The notes beneath the pieces were generated by a model. It made no database searches. It was not told the origin of the DNA and saw nothing but the letters and a program-made list of their open reading frames with translations. A stretch of DNA of 64,000 bases from an uncultured Lachnospiraceae bacterium (GTDB lineage: Bacteria > Bacillota > Clostridia > Lachnospirales > Lachnospiraceae): the NCBI GenBank assembly GCA_947625205.1, contig CANQNN010000008.1, forward strand, positions 1 to 64,000, given 5' to 3'. This document shows, piece after piece, positions 41,599-51,480 of this stretch. Both the position numbers and the translations under genes were made by a program. Within the stretch, counting starts at the first letter, position 1. Every line of letters begins with the position of its first letter.

Positions 41599-41781
41599 AT
41601 CAGATACCTCCGAAGGTTATTATACGCATATGCCGCCAGATACCGCGCGGCAGACTCCCATGAAAATATAGGAATATCATATAACAAAAAGGGGAAAGTT
41701 TCAAGGGATGGTTATTTTTATTTCTTCTTTCTGAAAAATTTTTCTTTATGAAAAATTAACAGAATGTTTCTCTGCGCTGTA

Positions 41782-41810
41782 TTGACAATATTTTTTACTG
41801 TAAGTATGAT
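41782..41810 (+). promoter_or_regulatory. Sigma-A-type promoter for the gene at 41863
   Basis: TTGACA (41782-41787) and TATGAT (41805-41810) are 17 bp apart and lie about 50 bp upstream of an ATG with GACAGGGG before it. The rest of 41599-41862 holds no other feature. Confidence 0.65.
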
Positions 41811-41862
41811 TGATAAAGGTACGGCACGGGCTACCGCGCAATGACCGGACAGGGGTATAAAC

Positions 41863-42678
41863 ATGTCAGTTTCGAGCGAGATCAGAGAAGAACAGAAGAA
41901 AGCGTTAAGCACCATGACCACGAAAGAAAAGTGGGCGTATTTCTGGGATTACTATAAAATACACGTCTTTGTCGCAGTCATTGTCGTTGTGCTGATCATC
42001 AGTTTTGTCAAACAATATCTGGAATACAAGGAGCCCGGTTTCTACGCCGTACTGCTCAACGCCGGCACGACGGAAAACAACGTCGGGCTGTCCGACATCT
42101 GGCAGGAAGATTTTCAGGAGTTTGCGCAGATCGACCCTGAGGAATATGAGGTATACATCGATACCGACATGGACATGTCAGACGACGGTATGAACGCACA
42201 GTACGCCATCGCAAACCGGCAGCGCCTGATCGCCATGCTGCAGACAGGCGATATCAGCGCCATTATCGCAGATACCGAAAACTTTGAGTCTTACGCCCGC
42301 AACGGGTATTTCTATGACATGGAAACGCTTCTGACAGCGGAGGAACTTGAAAAATACAGACCCTATTTCTATTATACAGACGCCGCCGCTTTCGAGGATG
42401 AGGAAGCGGATACTGCTGCCGACATGACGGCACAGCCGGATCCCGCCACGCTGACGATCGACCACCGCGATCCTTCTTCTATGGAGAAGCCCGTTGTCGC
42501 AGGTCTGATCCTCACCAGAGACAACAAAATCGCCGACGCAGGTTACTACAACTACCTGTCGGAAGCCGCTCTCACCTATCAGGGTTATCCCTCGGAAGTC
42601 ATATGCGGGATCCCCGTTACAAACGAAAACCCCGCACTGGTAATACAATTTATCAAATTTCTTGAGCTTGGAGACTAG
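41863..42678 (+). CDS. Hypothetical single-pass membrane protein
   Basis: A 271-residue protein with a charged N-terminal cytoplasmic region (about 1-28), one membrane helix (about 34-52) and a soluble extracellular domain. The domain is acidic and contains a run DTDMDMSDDGMN near residue 103 and many aromatic residues near the end. Homologues are frequent as hypothetical proteins in Clostridia, but I cannot name a family. It has its own promoter. Its stop overlaps the convergent gatB stop by 4 nt, so no room for a terminator remains between them. Confidence 0.65.
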   Translation: MSVSSEIREEQKKALSTMTTKEKWAYFWDYYKIHVFVAVIVVVLIISFVKQYLEYKEPGFYAVLLNAGTTENNVGLSDIWQEDFQEFAQIDPEEYEVYIDTDMDMSDDGMNAQYAIANRQRLIAMLQTGDISAIIADTENFESYARNGYFYDMETLLTAEELEKYRPYFYYTDAAAFEDEEADTAADMTAQPDPATLTIDHRDPSSMEKPVVAGLILTRDNKIADAGYYNYLSEAALTYQGYPSEVICGIPVTNENPALVIQFIKFLELGD

Positions 42679-44108
42679 AGAAGCTCCTTTAAAAGCCGGT
42701 TGACCATAGCGGGATCCGCTTTTCCTTTCATGGCCTTCATGGTCTGCCCGACAAGGAATCCGACCGCTTTTTCTTTGCCGTTATGGTAATCCTCCACAGA
42801 CTGCGGATTCGCAGCGATCACTTCCTCCACGGTTTTCTTCAGCGCGCCTTCATCATTGACGGTCTTCAGGCCCTTTTCCTCCACATACTGTTCCGGATCG
42901 ACATTCGTATCAAACATCACCTCAAATACTTCCTTCGCCACGGAGCTGTTGATTGCCCTGGAATCCGTAAGAGCTATCAGCTTAGCAAGATTTTCCGGTG
43001 AAAAACGCAGGTCCTCCACCTCTACCTCTTTTTCCTTCATAAGACGAAGCGTTTCTCCCATCAGCCAGTTGGAAACCTTCTTGGGCTGTCTGCAGATCGC
43101 CATCGTCTCCTCAAAGAGATCCGCCATGCGCTTCGAGCCTGTGATGATCTCAATGTCGTAATCGGGAATATCATATTCTTCCTTATAGCGCTTCATTTTC
43201 TCGCTCCGGAACTCCGGCTGTCTGGACCTGATATCCGCAAGCATCTCATCACTCACCACAATGGGCACCAGATCGGGATCCGGGAAATAACGATAATCCT
43301 GCGCATCCTCCTTGCTTCTCATAGCATAGGATTCGCCCCTGGTATCGTCCCATCTTCTCGTCTCCTGAATAACCTTTTCCCCCGACTCGATCAGGTCTGT
43401 CTGGCGTTCCGTCTCGCCCGCGATCGCTCGGGAAATCGCCTTGAAGGAATTTAGATTCTTCATCTCAGTTCTGGTGCCAAATTCCCTGGCGCCCACCTCG
43501 CGCACAGACAGATTGACGTCAGCACGCATAGAGCCTTCCTGCAGTTTACAATCGGAGGCCCCCAGATACTGAATGATCAGACGAAGCTTTTCCAGATACG
43601 CTATCACTTCTTCCGCGCTTCGCATATCGGGTTCGGAAACGATCTCGATAAGCGGTACACCGGAACGGTTATAATCTACAAGCGAGCAGTCTTCCCATTC
43701 GTCATGGATCAGCTTACCCGCATCCTCTTCCATATGGATCTCGTGAATGCCAACGGACTTTACGCCGCCGTCTTTCGTTTCGATCTCTACACTCCCGTTT
43801 CTGCAGATGGGCAGATACAGCTGTGATATCTGATAATTCTGCGGATTGTCCGGATAAAAATAATTCTTCCTGTCAAACTTGGCGTAGCGCGTGATATCGC
43901 AGTTAGTTGCCAGTCCTACCGCAATGGCATATTCCAAAACCTGTTTATTGAGCACAGGAAGAGAGCCCGGCATACCGGTACATACCGGACAGGTCTGTGT
44001 ATTGGGTCCGGCGCCAAAAGCCGTGGAGCATCCGCAGAAAATCTTTGTTTTGGTGGCAAGCTCCACATGCACCTCCAGACCTATGACTGTCTCATATTCT
44101 TTAGCCAT
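42675..44108 (-). CDS. gatB: Asp/Glu-tRNA amidotransferase subunit B
   Basis: The 477-residue kinase/tRNA-binding subunit of GatCAB, which converts Glu-tRNA(Gln) or Asp-tRNA(Asn) to the amide. It shows VIGLEVHVELATKTKIFC, the zinc or metal CSTAFG and CPVCTGMPGSLP motifs, KNYFYPDNPQNYQISQ, and a C-terminal YqeY-like helical domain. The start directly abuts the gatA stop, and order is gatC-gatA-gatB on this strand. Confidence 0.96.
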   Translation of the reverse strand: MAKEYETVIGLEVHVELATKTKIFCGCSTAFGAGPNTQTCPVCTGMPGSLPVLNKQVLEYAIAVGLATNCDITRYAKFDRKNYFYPDNPQNYQISQLYLPICRNGSVEIETKDGGVKSVGIHEIHMEEDAGKLIHDEWEDCSLVDYNRSGVPLIEIVSEPDMRSAEEVIAYLEKLRLIIQYLGASDCKLQEGSMRADVNLSVREVGAREFGTRTEMKNLNSFKAISRAIAGETERQTDLIESGEKVIQETRRWDDTRGESYAMRSKEDAQDYRYFPDPDLVPIVVSDEMLADIRSRQPEFRSEKMKRYKEEYDIPDYDIEIITGSKRMADLFEETMAICRQPKKVSNWLMGETLRLMKEKEVEVEDLRFSPENLAKLIALTDSRAINSSVAKEVFEVMFDTNVDPEQYVEEKGLKTVNDEGALKKTVEEVIAANPQSVEDYHNGKEKAVGFLVGQTMKAMKGKADPAMVNRLLKELL

Positions 44109-45575
44109 TTATCCGACCTCCTTTACTGCCATAGGGAACGGGCCTCTTATTTGCTCATAAGTATACGCCGTCTGTATCAGTCTCTTCTCCTGAAAACAGT
44201 CTCCGATCAGCTGCAGCCCTATGGGAAGGCCGTTCTTATCCGCGCCGCACGGAAGACTGATTGCCGGAAGACCCGCCAGATTTACCGCTATTGTATAGAT
44301 GTCGCCCAGATACATTTTAATGGGATCCGCCAGGCTGGAACCCAGCTTCGGCGCCGTAGTGGGCGCTACCGGCCCTAAGATCACGTCATATTTGGAAAAA
44401 GCATCGTCAAACGCCTTCTTGATCAGCGCCTTAACACGCAGCGCCTTCAGATAATATGCATCGTAATATCCCGAGCTGAGCACAAAGGAGCCGAGCATGA
44501 TACGCCGCTTTACCTCCTGTCCGAATCCCTCCGAACGCGTTTTCTTATACATGTTGTGAAGACCCGCATAATCTTCTGTGCGGTAGCCGTATTTAATACC
44601 GTCGAAACGCTCCAGGTTGGAGCTTGCCTCTGCCGCCGCGATCGTGTAGTAAGCGGGGATCGCATACTCTGTCAGGCTTAAGTCAAACTGCTCCACAACA
44701 GCGCCCTTCTTTTCCAGCCCGTCCGCAGCCTTCAGCACGGCATCCTTCACTTCCCCGTCCAGGCCGTCCCCGAAATAATCGCGCGGGATCCCGATGCGCA
44801 TTCCCTGCACATCATCCTTGAGCGCAGACATAAAATCAGTGTCATGACGCTCTATGGAAGTGGAATCCTTGACGTCATAGGACGCGATCGCTTCAAGCAC
44901 CGCGGCGCAGTCCGTAACATCCCTGGTCAGCGGTCCGATCTGATCGAGCGAAGAACCGTAGGCGATGAGGCCGTAACGGGAAACCGTACCGTATGTGGGC
45001 TTCATCCCCACTGTTCCGCAATAGGATGCGGGCTGTCTGATAGAGCCGCCGGTATCGGAACCCAGCGCATAAAAGCACTCATTTGCCGCCACCGCCGCCG
45101 CGGAACCCCCCGATGAACCTCCCGGCACATGATCCGTATTCCAGGGATTTTTCGTCACGCCGTATGCGGAAGTCTCCGTAGTGGACCCCATAGCAAACTC
45201 ATCCATATTGGTCTTTCCCAGGATCACCGCCCCGGCTCTCTGCAGATTAAGCACCGCTTCCGCAGTGTACATGGGAACAAAGTTACCCAGGATCTTAGAG
45301 GAACATGTGGTAAGCATTCCCTCCGTACACATATTGTCCTTGATCGCCACAGGAACGCCCGCAAGCGGTCCGTCAAGCTCTCCCGCCTCGATCTTGGACT
45401 GCACTTCTTTTGCCTGTGCCAAGGTCTTCTCCCGGTCCACCGTCACATAGCAGTTATACGTCTTATCCAGTTTTTCTATACGGTCAAGCATGGCTTCGGC
45501 CGCCTCCACAGAGGTTGTCGTTCCCGCTCTGATCGCTGCCGCAAGCTCCACTGCCGTCATATCCGTGATACTCAT
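44109..45575 (-). CDS. gatA: Asp/Glu-tRNA amidotransferase subunit A
   Basis: The 488-residue amidase subunit that supplies ammonia from glutamine. The Ser-cisSer-Lys amidase triad is visible: Lys in VAIKDNMC, Ser in PGGSSGGSAAAVA and the Ser in SDTGGSIRQPA. ATG 45575 is favoured from AAAGGAGAA and typical length; the frame continues upstream to 45701. It follows gatC by 73 bp and abuts gatB. Confidence 0.96.
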   Translation of the reverse strand: MSITDMTAVELAAAIRAGTTTSVEAAEAMLDRIEKLDKTYNCYVTVDREKTLAQAKEVQSKIEAGELDGPLAGVPVAIKDNMCTEGMLTTCSSKILGNFVPMYTAEAVLNLQRAGAVILGKTNMDEFAMGSTTETSAYGVTKNPWNTDHVPGGSSGGSAAAVAANECFYALGSDTGGSIRQPASYCGTVGMKPTYGTVSRYGLIAYGSSLDQIGPLTRDVTDCAAVLEAIASYDVKDSTSIERHDTDFMSALKDDVQGMRIGIPRDYFGDGLDGEVKDAVLKAADGLEKKGAVVEQFDLSLTEYAIPAYYTIAAAEASSNLERFDGIKYGYRTEDYAGLHNMYKKTRSEGFGQEVKRRIMLGSFVLSSGYYDAYYLKALRVKALIKKAFDDAFSKYDVILGPVAPTTAPKLGSSLADPIKMYLGDIYTIAVNLAGLPAISLPCGADKNGLPIGLQLIGDCFQEKRLIQTAYTYEQIRGPFPMAVKEVG

Positions 45576-45648
45576 ACCGATTCTCCTTTTGGGTTCCGGA
45601 AACCCCGTCTTATGCCAAAGACCTTTACCGTACTGACCGAAGCAGCCT

Positions 45649-45942
45649 TTAGTCAAAAGTCTTCGGGACCATAAACATTCCGTCTTTCTGTTCCGGCGCA
45701 TTGGAAAGCAGCCGTTCTCTCATATCTCCGTTTGTCACTACATCCTCGCGGAACACATTCTGTACGGGAAAAACATGGGACATGGGTTCGACTCCCGTCG
45801 TGTCCAGTTCCCCGAGCTTGTCGATATAATCAAGCATCCTTCCCATATCGGACTTGGCCTGCTCTTTCTCTTCGTCAGACAGCTCCAGCTTCGCCAGAAT
45901 GCCTACATATTCAATTGTCTCATCACTGATGATATTTGCCAT
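45649..45942 (-). CDS. gatC: Asp/Glu-tRNA amidotransferase subunit C
   Basis: A 97-residue protein that links GatA and GatB. It begins with a [23 protein letters not shown] segment ([15 protein letters not shown]), has [12 protein letters not shown] and ends with VPKTFD, the usual C-terminus. It heads gatCAB and lies 48 bp after aspS in the same direction, so aspS and gatCAB are probably one T-box-controlled operon. Confidence 0.94.
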   Translation of the reverse strand: MANIISDETIEYVGILAKLELSDEEKEQAKSDMGRMLDYIDKLGELDTTGVEPMSHVFPVQNVFREDVVTNGDMRERLLSNAPEQKDGMFMVPKTFD

Positions 45943-45990
45943 GATCTGTTATCCTTTTATCTTCTACTATACTGAACTGTTATACCGTTT

Positions 45991-47742
45991 CTATGCCCTG
46001 ATCTTGATGTGCACTTCCCGAAGCTGCTGCTCCGTTACTTCGTTCGGTGCGCCGCACATAAGATCCTGTGCCGTTCCGCTCATCGGGAATGCGATCACTT
46101 CTCTGATATTCTCCTCATTCCGCAGAAGCATGATCATACGGTCTACTCCCGGCGCCATGCCCGCATGCGGCGGCGCGCCGAACTGGAACGCATTATACAG
46201 AGCGCCGAATTTATTTTTCAACGTCTCCTCATCGTAGCCCGCGATCTCAAACGCTTTGACCATGATCTCCATATCATGGTTGCGGACCGCGCCGGAGGAC
46301 AATTCCACACCGTTGCACACAATATCATACTGATAAGCCAGTATATCCAGAGGATCCTTGGTCTTGAGCGCTTCCAGTCCGCCCTGCGGCATGGAGAACG
46401 GGTTGTGCGTAAAGCCGATCTGCTTAGTGTCCGGATCCAGCTCATACATGGGGAAATCATTGATGTAGCAGAAGCGGTATGCATTTTTCTCGATCAGATC
46501 CAGCTTCTGCCCCAGCTCGGTACGGATCTGCCCCGCGTAATAAGCCGCCTTATCCTCCTTATCCGCGATAAAGAATATGGTGTCGCCCGGCTTAAGATCT
46601 GCCAGACTCGCCAGCTCGCCTTTTTTCTCATCGGGAATAAACTTATCAATGGGTCCCTTATAACTCATATCCTCTGCCGCTACCAGATAGCCGAGTCCGC
46701 CCATTCCCATATCCGTTGCAAACTTTAACAGCTTTTCATGAAAGCCTTTAGACATATCCGCATGGACCTTGATCGCGCGGACAGTCCGCCCGTGGAAAGG
46801 CTTGAACGTACATTCCTGGAAGAACTCTGTCAGGTCAATGATCCGAAGCGGATTCCTGAGATCCGGCTTATCCGTACCGAACTGAAGCATTGCCTGCTTG
46901 TAGCTGATAATGGGATAAGGCGCTTTCGTCACTTCATATCCCTCGGGCGCAAACTTTTCAAATGTTGCCGACAGCACTTCCTCACCGGCGCGAAACACAT
47001 CCTCCTGCGTTGCGAAGCTCATCTCGAAATCCAGCTGGTAAAATTCTCCCGGCGAGCGGTCGGCTCTCGCATCCTCATCGCGGAAGCAGGGCGCGATCTG
47101 AAAATACTTGTCAAATCCCGACACCATTAAGAGCTGCTTATACTGCTGCGGCGCCTGCGGCAAAGCATAAAATTTTCCTTTATATTTTCTGGACGGCACG
47201 ATATAATCTCTGGCGCCCTCGGGCGAAGACGCGCATAGGATCGGCGTCTGGATCTCCAGGAATCCCATCTGTGTCATTTTTTCCCGTAAGAATGCAATCA
47301 CCCGGGAACGGAAAATGATATTGTCCTTCACCTTCTGATTGCGCAGATCCAGATAACGGTATTTGAGACGCACGTCTTCTCTCGTTTCCTTGGAAGTCAT
47401 GATCTCGAAAGGAAGCTGTTTGTACACCCGTCCGAGCACGTCTACCTTATGCGCTTCCAGTTCGATCGTACCGGTCGGAATGCGGGGATTATAAGTTTCC
47501 TCGTCCCTGTGCTCGATCAGGCCTTCGATCGACACGCTCATCTCACGGGATAATCCGTTCAGAAGAGTCGTATCCCGCATAACTACCTGAAGCACGCCGT
47601 ACATATCGCGCAGATCCACAAAAGATACGCCGCCGTGGTCCCTGATATTCTCTATCCATCCCGCCACACGAAGTTCCTTTCCTATATCAGCCTCGCTGAT
47701 CTGTTGTAATGTTACATCTCTGTAAATGTTCTGAGTTGTCAT
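45991..47742 (-). CDS. aspS: Aspartyl-tRNA synthetase
   Basis: A 583-residue bacterial-type class IIb synthetase. It has an OB-fold anticodon domain (about 1-105; VAGWIENIRDHGG and FVDLRDMYG), class II motif 2 (FRDEDARADRSPGEFYQLD), the GAD insertion (about 290-420) and motif 3 GMAPGVDRMIMLL. Adjacent gatCAB suggests that Asp-tRNA(Asn) may be made here and amidated, i.e. a non-discriminating enzyme, but this cannot be read from the sequence. ATG 47742 has AGGAGGG upstream. A T-box precedes it. Confidence 0.96.
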   Translation of the reverse strand: MTTQNIYRDVTLQQISEADIGKELRVAGWIENIRDHGGVSFVDLRDMYGVLQVVMRDTTLLNGLSREMSVSIEGLIEHRDEETYNPRIPTGTIELEAHKVDVLGRVYKQLPFEIMTSKETREDVRLKYRYLDLRNQKVKDNIIFRSRVIAFLREKMTQMGFLEIQTPILCASSPEGARDYIVPSRKYKGKFYALPQAPQQYKQLLMVSGFDKYFQIAPCFRDEDARADRSPGEFYQLDFEMSFATQEDVFRAGEEVLSATFEKFAPEGYEVTKAPYPIISYKQAMLQFGTDKPDLRNPLRIIDLTEFFQECTFKPFHGRTVRAIKVHADMSKGFHEKLLKFATDMGMGGLGYLVAAEDMSYKGPIDKFIPDEKKGELASLADLKPGDTIFFIADKEDKAAYYAGQIRTELGQKLDLIEKNAYRFCYINDFPMYELDPDTKQIGFTHNPFSMPQGGLEALKTKDPLDILAYQYDIVCNGVELSSGAVRNHDMEIMVKAFEIAGYDEETLKNKFGALYNAFQFGAPPHAGMAPGVDRMIMLLRNEENIREVIAFPMSGTAQDLMCGAPNEVTEQQLREVHIKIRA

Positions 47743-47816
47743 GATGCCCTCCTTTATTCTGGCTGCGCCCATCACGCCGCCGGTGCGGCGCAGCTTACGG
47801 CTCTGCTTATTCGCGC

Positions 47817-48095
47817 AAAAAATCCCGGAATACATTAATGTATTCCGGGACGGATATTTATGATTATCCGCGGTACCACCCGCCTTGATAAGCAAAGGAT
47901 CCGCGCGGATGCCTTTGGCCTTATCCTCTCAAAGCGCTTAACGCGCGCAACGTATCACCCTGACGCATACGGTGCGGTTCGAATGATCTGCTCCGGAGTG
48001 TTCCCATCCTGTTTCCCACAAACAGCGCTCTCAGTCGCCGGCGCCGTATTCCTGTCGCTTTCCGCAGGGCGAGTCTCCTTCATAGCATTTGCAAC
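47817..48095 (-). promoter_or_regulatory. T-box riboswitch upstream of aspS
   Basis: The antiterminator box GGGTGGTACCGCGG (complement of 47868-47881) stands before a strong terminator: TCCCGGAATACA and TGTATTCCGGGA (47823-47850) followed by six T (complement of 47817-47822). Stem I lies in about 47950-48090, with AGAGCG-type bulge and lower stem ATACGG/CCGTAT. Candidate specifier triplets in the loop are GAU and AAC, so the sensed tRNA is Asp or Asn; I cannot decide which. Confidence 0.92.
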
Positions 48096-48096
48096 T

Positions 48097-48125
48097 TATA
48101 TATCATATAAATGATCAAAATGCAA
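48097..48125 (-). promoter_or_regulatory. Promoter for the aspS T-box transcript
   Basis: Reading leftward, TTGCAT (48120-48125) and TATATA (48097-48102) are separated by 17 bp and precede the T-box leader by a few bases. Confidence 0.45.
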
Positions 48126-48151
48126 CCTTTCTATGCAAAAAAAGATAAAAT

Positions 48152-48529
48152 TTATGATCTGGCTACTGGACCCGTATACTGCGCATCGCCGAAGCCAAGT
48201 ATCGCCAGAAAGATAACCGGGAAGAACAGGATACCGATACCGAATCCCACGCCTTTACCGAACGCCTGCGCCAGCTTGATCCACATAATGATCAGCATGA
48301 TCATATTGACACACGGTACAAACGTCAGCAAAAACAGCCAGCCGTTCCCGAATGTCATTTCAAAAAGACAATACATATTATAAAAAGGCACAATAGCGCC
48401 CCAGCCCGGTTTGCCCGCTTTCACAAAAATCTTCCACTGGGCAATCAGTATGATAACCGCAACCGCAAGCACAATAATAGAATATATCCCACTGCCTGCA
48501 AGTGCCGCTGATGATAAATAATTTTCCAT
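48152..48529 (-). CDS. DUF5684-like small membrane protein
   Basis: A 125-residue polytopic protein with three or four membrane segments. It contains FVKAGKPGWGAIVPFYNMYCLFE-like elements (KAGKPGWGAIVPFYN), the pattern of the DUF5684 family, and a Gly/Ala-rich C-terminal half ending LGFGDAQY. Function is unknown. It stands alone upstream of the T-box in the same direction. Region 48530-48685 carries no other gene. Confidence 0.7.
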   Translation of the reverse strand: MENYLSSAALAGSGIYSIIVLAVAVIILIAQWKIFVKAGKPGWGAIVPFYNMYCLFEMTFGNGWLFLLTFVPCVNMIMLIIMWIKLAQAFGKGVGFGIGILFFPVIFLAILGFGDAQYTGPVARS

Positions 48530-48685
48530 CTTTTTCCCTCCTCACAAGAAAATATGGATTTACAGTTTTAAAAAGCTATCGTCGCCGTTTCTAATTACGG
48601 CAACGCCATAATCATAACAAAAACCGTCAAATTTTGCAACAGGAATCCTGATGCTGAAATGTATAGCTGAAATGTATAATATTAT

Positions 48686-49756
48686 TTATCGATAAAGGCT
48701 GTCATAATCATAATTTTCATAAAAGTATGCTATTTTTTCCAAATATGCCTCATAATTATCGCCGGTAAGCTTTCCCCTGCCTTGCGCTATCCACCGTAAT
48801 ATATCTGTATTTACATCCTCGCCGTAATGCGCCTGATCCCGGTAATTGTCCAAATCACTGACCAATTCAAAATCATCGCAGAAAGAATATAATTCTATAT
48901 TAGGGTAAGGCAGCAACAGCTCGATAACCTCCTGTTGAATCTGTATTTCCTTCCGCACCGTTCCCGTCTGTGAAAGTCCATCCCAATAGCATATACTGTA
49001 TGGTGTCAAAAATAATATAAATTCCGTATTGGGGTATTTTTTCACAAGCTCCACTATATTTTGTTCGACATTTCCCCTGATCTGCTCTCTTTCTTCGTCA
49101 CTCAGCAGGATAACGCAATCCGCTTTATCCTGCCTGACATAAGTGGAGAGCACTGTTTCCTTTCCAAAATCAAACCCGTCATTCCAGTTTGCATATCTGT
49201 CAAAGGAAAACTCCGATTTTCCTCTTGTCAGCGCCACAAACAGATCAATCATGCATCCTTTAAAAAGAGCATTTTTGCTTAACAGATAATTAACATCATT
49301 TATTGAATTATCATCATACAGATAATCCAGACAGATATTATATTGGGCTGAATCCTTATCCGTATTCATTTTGCTCAAATCCAGACCGCGCAGTATCATT
49401 TTTAAATTAGGATTACAAACCAGGGCTTTTTCACTTAAATCATTTATATCCTTGAAAGTGCTTCCAGAAAGAGGCAGTTTTACGGAATGCACATCAAACA
49501 AACTGTCAAACTCACTAGTTTTAAAATTTTCAGTCATAGAGGAACCCGTTATTACGGCATTATATTCAAAATTCTTTATAATTCCGCTGTTTAAGCAGCT
49601 TTCCACATCAGTCTCCGTAGTAGTATGAAAAATCAGACCGTGCGTTGCCTTTCTGTAATGCATAAAAGGGTCTATAATGAAAACGCATAGAATGCATACT
49701 GTAAAAACTATTGTCAAATTCAGAATCATTCCCAAAAACCATTTTTTTGAATCCAT
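48686..49756 (-). CDS. Membrane-anchored SGNH-like protein, probable MBOAT partner
   Basis: A 356-residue protein with one N-terminal membrane anchor (about residues 8-30, ending FIIDPFMHY) and an extracellular alpha/beta domain. The motif ITGSSMTENF (about 67-76) supplies a GxS nucleophile region like DltD/AlgX/SGNH acyl-handling partners, and DQAHYGEDVN near residue 312 may hold the catalytic Asp-x-x-His. It follows the MBOAT gene after 19 bp. In known pairs the MBOAT passes an acyl group across the membrane and the SGNH-like partner moves it to a surface polymer. ATG 49756 has GGAAGG upstream. AT-rich relative to neighbours. Confidence 0.72.
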   Translation of the reverse strand: MDSKKWFLGMILNLTIVFTVCILCVFIIDPFMHYRKATHGLIFHTTTETDVESCLNSGIIKNFEYNAVITGSSMTENFKTSEFDSLFDVHSVKLPLSGSTFKDINDLSEKALVCNPNLKMILRGLDLSKMNTDKDSAQYNICLDYLYDDNSINDVNYLLSKNALFKGCMIDLFVALTRGKSEFSFDRYANWNDGFDFGKETVLSTYVRQDKADCVILLSDEEREQIRGNVEQNIVELVKKYPNTEFILFLTPYSICYWDGLSQTGTVRKEIQIQQEVIELLLPYPNIELYSFCDDFELVSDLDNYRDQAHYGEDVNTDILRWIAQGRGKLTGDNYEAYLEKIAYFYENYDYDSLYR

Positions 49757-49775
49757 TTTTCCGCCCTTCCTTAAA

Positions 49776-51229
49776 TTAAAAGCCAAAATAAATAAAATCA
49801 GATTCTCCCGCCAGAGAAAGTATCGACCATACAAGTAAAATCATTGTTCCCCAAAAATTTCTTATGCACGGCCGAAATTTTTTCATACAACAGGGCCGAA
49901 TCACAAAAATCGTGAAAAAACCAATAAGTAGAAAAACAATTCCCATATAGGTTCTGGAAAGAACATAATTCTGAGCAAACAGATAGTTGATCAGTTCTGT
50001 TTCCATTAAGGAAAATTTTGCGGCAAGTTCTCCGGATATTCTTCCCACTCCTCCGCTGACAACCTTCATCAATACCCTGCCCGCCTGTGAAAGAGAGTCA
50101 GCCCTGAAGATTACCCAGGTTAAATTAAGAAAAATAAACGTGCCCGCCCATCGGAAAATCCCAGGCAGGCAGTCCCATTGCTTTTTAAATATTCGATTCA
50201 GCACACTTGCTATCCCATGCAGTGTGCCCCATACCACAAAAGTCCAGTTAGCTCCATGCCACAATCCGCTGATCAAAAATACTACCATTACATTCAAGTA
50301 AGTCCGGAGCCTGCCTTTACGGTTCCCTCCCATCGGTATATAGATATATTTCTGCAAAAATCCGGTAAGCGTCATATGCCACCGCTGCCAAAATGTCAAA
50401 ATATCATATGCCCGATAGGGTGAATTAAAATTTAACGGAAGCTTAAAATTAAACATTTCAGCCAACCCAAGAGCCATATCACTGTAGCCGCTGAAATCAA
50501 AATAGATCTGAAAAGTATATGACAGAATCACTACTATGGCATCCACGCTATTCATAACGCCAATATTCCCAAATCCCCAATTTACCGCTTTTGCAAACGT
50601 ATCCGCCAGAAGCACTTTTTTAAATAGTCCAACCGCGAAAAGCGCTAAACCTGCTGCCATATTATCATAATTAATTTTTCTTTTGGACAGGTCTCTCATT
50701 TGACCTATCAAATCCCTTGATACGATAGGGCCTGCCACCAACTGCGGGAAAAAAGTTACAAATTCCGCATAGTCTATAAACTGAATCTGCCATTCTTTTG
50801 ATTCGTCCCGATATACATCCACCAGAAAACCTATCTGTTGAAAAGTATAAAAACTAATTCCCAGAGGCAAAAGGATTTTTTTCAGGAAAATATTTGTGTG
50901 AAAAATCACATTGATATTATCTATGAAGAAGTTAGTATATTTGAAATACAATAGAAGACCTATATTAAAACACAAACCTAAAATCAATATATGTTTTCTG
51001 TCTTTGCAGTACCTCCCCCCCCTATTATTTTTGCAATTCCATAATTCACAATGACACTGATACAAATAACAGCCAAGTAATACCAATTATAATACCCATA
51101 AAAAAATAAGGAAGCAACAACAAGAAATACCTGCGCTCCTTTATGCTTCCCTATGGCATTTATCCCGAAATATCCCAACCATACAACAGGCAGGAACATC
51201 AACACAAAATAATAGGAATTAAACAGCAT
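49776..51229 (-). pseudogene. MBOAT O-acyltransferase (AlgI/DltB-like), interrupted at a G8 tract (possibly phase-variable)
   Basis: Two overlapping frames together encode one MBOAT protein. The first starts at ATG 51229 (GGGAGGG upstream) with MLFNSYYFVLMFLPVVW and reads through IAKIIGGGG before running out of frame. The second continues from RYCKDRK with LLYFKYTNFF, LPLGISFYTFQQIGFLVDVYR, SGYSDMALGLAEM, FWQRWHMTL (with the MBOAT His region) and the catalytic-His segment SGLWHGANWTFV. The break is at eight G (complement of 51015-51022); nine (or six) restores a 484-residue enzyme of typical AlgI length. Such enzymes move acetyl groups onto exopolysaccharide or teichoic acid. The downstream SGNH-like gene is its likely partner. 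Error or true decay are alternatives. Confidence 0.8.
51015..51022 (-). repeat. Homopolymer G8 tract inside the MBOAT gene
   Basis: Eight C on the given strand mark the point where the N-terminal MBOAT frame fails and the C-terminal frame should continue. The length and off-phase register are the same as in the tract at 2805-2812. Confidence 0.85.
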
Positions 51230-51480
51230 TTTCATCCCTCCCAACCTGCTGCTCACCTTATTCACACTTTATAATTTTTACAATTATAGTAGGAAAATTG
51301 TACCCTTTCAATGCCAAATACGCTTGGATTTCCGCTGCAAAAAGTTGATGTTCCGTTTTAAAGATTTCCGGGTGCGGAATCTTGTGTCCATCCCCTATAT
51401 GCCCAGTTCCGATGAGGTCTATTTGCTCTTTCTCTTATTGCAAAGTACGGAAACTCAGGAACAAAGCGCCGCGGTCTGTG

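Noticed and set aside
45106-45111. C6 run inside gatA considered as a slippery tract
   Set aside because: Only six bases, the frame is intact across it and gatA is essential-type housekeeping.
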